From an uncultured Lutibacter sp. (GTDB lineage: Bacteria; Bacteroidota; Bacteroidia; Flavobacteriales; Flavobacteriaceae), in assembly GCF_947493565.1 (NCBI RefSeq), contig NZ_CANLRG010000007.1, forward strand, positions 161,115 through 225,114: a DNA stretch of 64,000 nucleotides, given 5' to 3'. The notes under the pieces were generated by a model that saw only the letters and a program-made list of their open reading frames with translations, did no database searches and was not told where the DNA came from. The translations under genes and the position numbers were made by a program. Below are positions 63,051-64,000 of the stretch, piece after piece (positions within the stretch are counted from its first letter, which is position 1; each line of letters opens with the position of its first letter).

Positions 63051-64000
63051 ATGAAAAAAATTACTTTTAAGCGTTTAACAATTATTTTGTTATTATTTTT
63101 TACAACAACCATAGGGTTTTCTCAAATCATTGCAGATTTTCCAGCTACCGAATCCACATTAGATTGTAGTATTGATGGTTGTAATGCAAATGATGTTGAA
63201 TTTGGGAAAGTGTTTTTAGCCGATTCTTCTGGAAATCAATTAGCTACCTGTACAGCAGGTGACCCAATTGCTGGATATTATATTTGGGTAGAAGTAACTA
63301 AAACCAGTTCAAAACACGATTTATTTATGCAATTTAATTTGTATAAAGATAATGTTAAGATTGGTTTAGATGGTAATCCTACATTGTCACCAAATAAAAT
63401 AAGTGTAGGTGATAATGGAGCTATTCAACTAGCAAATTATAGAATGTTTGAATTACCTTCCTATTTATGTGGTGAGGTATTAGAATTAAGAGATATTTAT
63501 TTGTCATGGCAAACTCCAGGAAATGCATCTGGAGATCCTGGTTGTGCTACACAATCTAGTAAATGTTCAGGAGCTAACCTTGAAACTATAGTAGTTAACA
63601 CGCCACTTTCGGTAGATTTCACTGTTAACGAAAATTGTGATGGAGGTGATTATGAAAAAGTTGTGTTTACAAATACATCAACAGGAGGTGATGGTACTTT
63701 AACCTATTTATGGGATTTTGATGGAGGAGTTTCTAATCTACCTCTTACAAATGAAGGACCTCATACTGTAGTATTTGCATCAGGAGGTTCGAAAAATATT
63801 AGTTTAACAGTAACTGATTCAGATAACGATGTTGCTGTAAAAAATACAGTAATAACAATTGAGAGTTGTTGTGTTGATACTGTAATTACGACAGATGTTT
63901 CAGATCCATCACCAGTATGTGCGGGGTCACCGATAGGAGCTCTTACAGTTTCGGCAAGTGGCACAGGAACGATTAGCTACCAATGGTATAGCAATACATC
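63051..64000 (+). CDS. Large secreted PKD-domain protein, N-terminal part (runs off the window)
   Basis: This is an open frame from ATG 63051 to the window end (316 full codons). A signal peptide (FKRLTIILLLFFTTTIGFSQ) leads into a Cys-containing domain of about 160 residues, TLDCSIDGCNANDVEFGKVFLADS (quoted in part: DCSIDGCNANDVEFGKVFL), with further Cys in LATCTAG, YLCGEVLELRD and GCATQSSKCSG. A PKD-like repeat follows (about 185-275; VVFTNTSTGGDGTLTYLWDFDGG, quoted in part: LTYLWDFDGG), and then the start of an Ig-like repeat typical of very long surface proteins (CAGSPIGALTVSASGTG; YQWYSNTS). Such proteins in Flavobacteriaceae are usually exported by the type IX system and act in adhesion or gliding. 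The C-terminal sorting domain is outside the window. Confidence 0.85.
   Translation, partial: MKKITFKRLTIILLLFFTTTIGFSQIIADFPATESTLDCSIDGCNANDVEFGKVFLADSSGNQLATCTAGDPIAGYYIWVEVTKTSSKHDLFMQFNLYKDNVKIGLDGNPTLSPNKISVGDNGAIQLANYRMFELPSYLCGEVLELRDIYLSWQTPGNASGDPGCATQSSKCSGANLETIVVNTPLSVDFTVNENCDGGDYEKVVFTNTSTGGDGTLTYLWDFDGGVSNLPLTNEGPHTVVFASGGSKNISLTVTDSDNDVAVKNTVITIESCCVDTVITTDVSDPSPVCAGSPIGALTVSASGTGTISYQWYSNT

Overview
The window is a continuous stretch of an AT-rich chromosome of a Flavobacteriaceae-type bacterium (phylum Bacteroidota). The evidence is the repeated Bacteroidota -7 promoter motif TAnnTTTG in front of genes, the absence of clear Shine-Dalgarno sequences, TonB-dependent receptors with carboxypeptidase-like N-terminal domains, a DUF4249 lipoprotein, an alternative complex III, a bacterial GGGP-type synthase and a PKD-repeat secreted protein. 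The genus is not determined. I see no rRNA, CRISPR array, insertion sequence or prophage. One tRNA is present (Ala, GGC).

Layout: 1-4.7 kb, minus strand: the N-terminal part of a long pyruvate kinase, a DEAD-box helicase, a methyltransferase, an M1 aminopeptidase and a secreted hypothetical. 4.9-9.3 kb: clpP-clpX, dnaG (TTG start, zinc ligands lost) and a convergent SPOR-domain gene. 9.4-20.9 kb: the aerobic respiratory core, actABCDEF (alternative complex III) followed by a separately promoted coxB-coxA. Then ruvB. 22.0-29.9 kb: a sulfide-oxidation island of two SulP transporters, a persulfide-dioxygenase-like MBL/rhodanese fusion, a rhodanese lipoprotein, a DUF3365 haem protein, an HMA protein and a type II sulfide:quinone oxidoreductase. 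30-35.8 kb, minus strand: a TonB receptor behind a TPP riboswitch, then arfB, a NadR-like kinase, a Pnu transporter, a GGGP-type synthase and a phosphopantetheinyl transferase. 35.9-38.8 kb: ahcY, tRNA-Ala and a serine hydrolase. 38.9-62.6 kb, mostly minus strand: a tricorn-like S41 protease, a four-gene TonB receptor/DUF4249 locus, yifB, a LacI regulator with penicillin acylase, a small membrane protein/HTH pair (plus strand), ppc-dinB, a secreted hypothetical, tilS-pabB and lpdA. The end holds the start of a large PKD-type secreted protein.

How the parts work together: SQR would put electrons from sulfide into the quinone pool, alternative complex III would pass them to cytochrome c, and the adjacent cox genes would reduce oxygen. 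The sulfane sulfur would go to the MBL/rhodanese proteins, and the resulting sulfite or sulfate could cross the membrane through the SulP proteins.

The main new observation is regulatory. All four transcription units of the sulfide island carry a Crp/Fnr-like palindrome (GTGA-N6-TCAC or GTAA-N6-TTAC). In three of them the palindrome centre lies exactly 28.5 bp before the -7 box, and in the fourth 29.5 bp, which is the geometry of a class II activator. The sqr copy sits at the centre of a 17-bp-arm hairpin with a T-tract, so one element may be both terminator and operator. Other points worth a look are DnaG lacking all four CHC2 zinc ligands, an ActA with seven haem motifs including a duplicated domain, three genes with exactly 5 nt between the -7 box and ATG (predicted leaderless), and whether the Pnu transporter/kinase pair handles thiamine or nicotinamide riboside.
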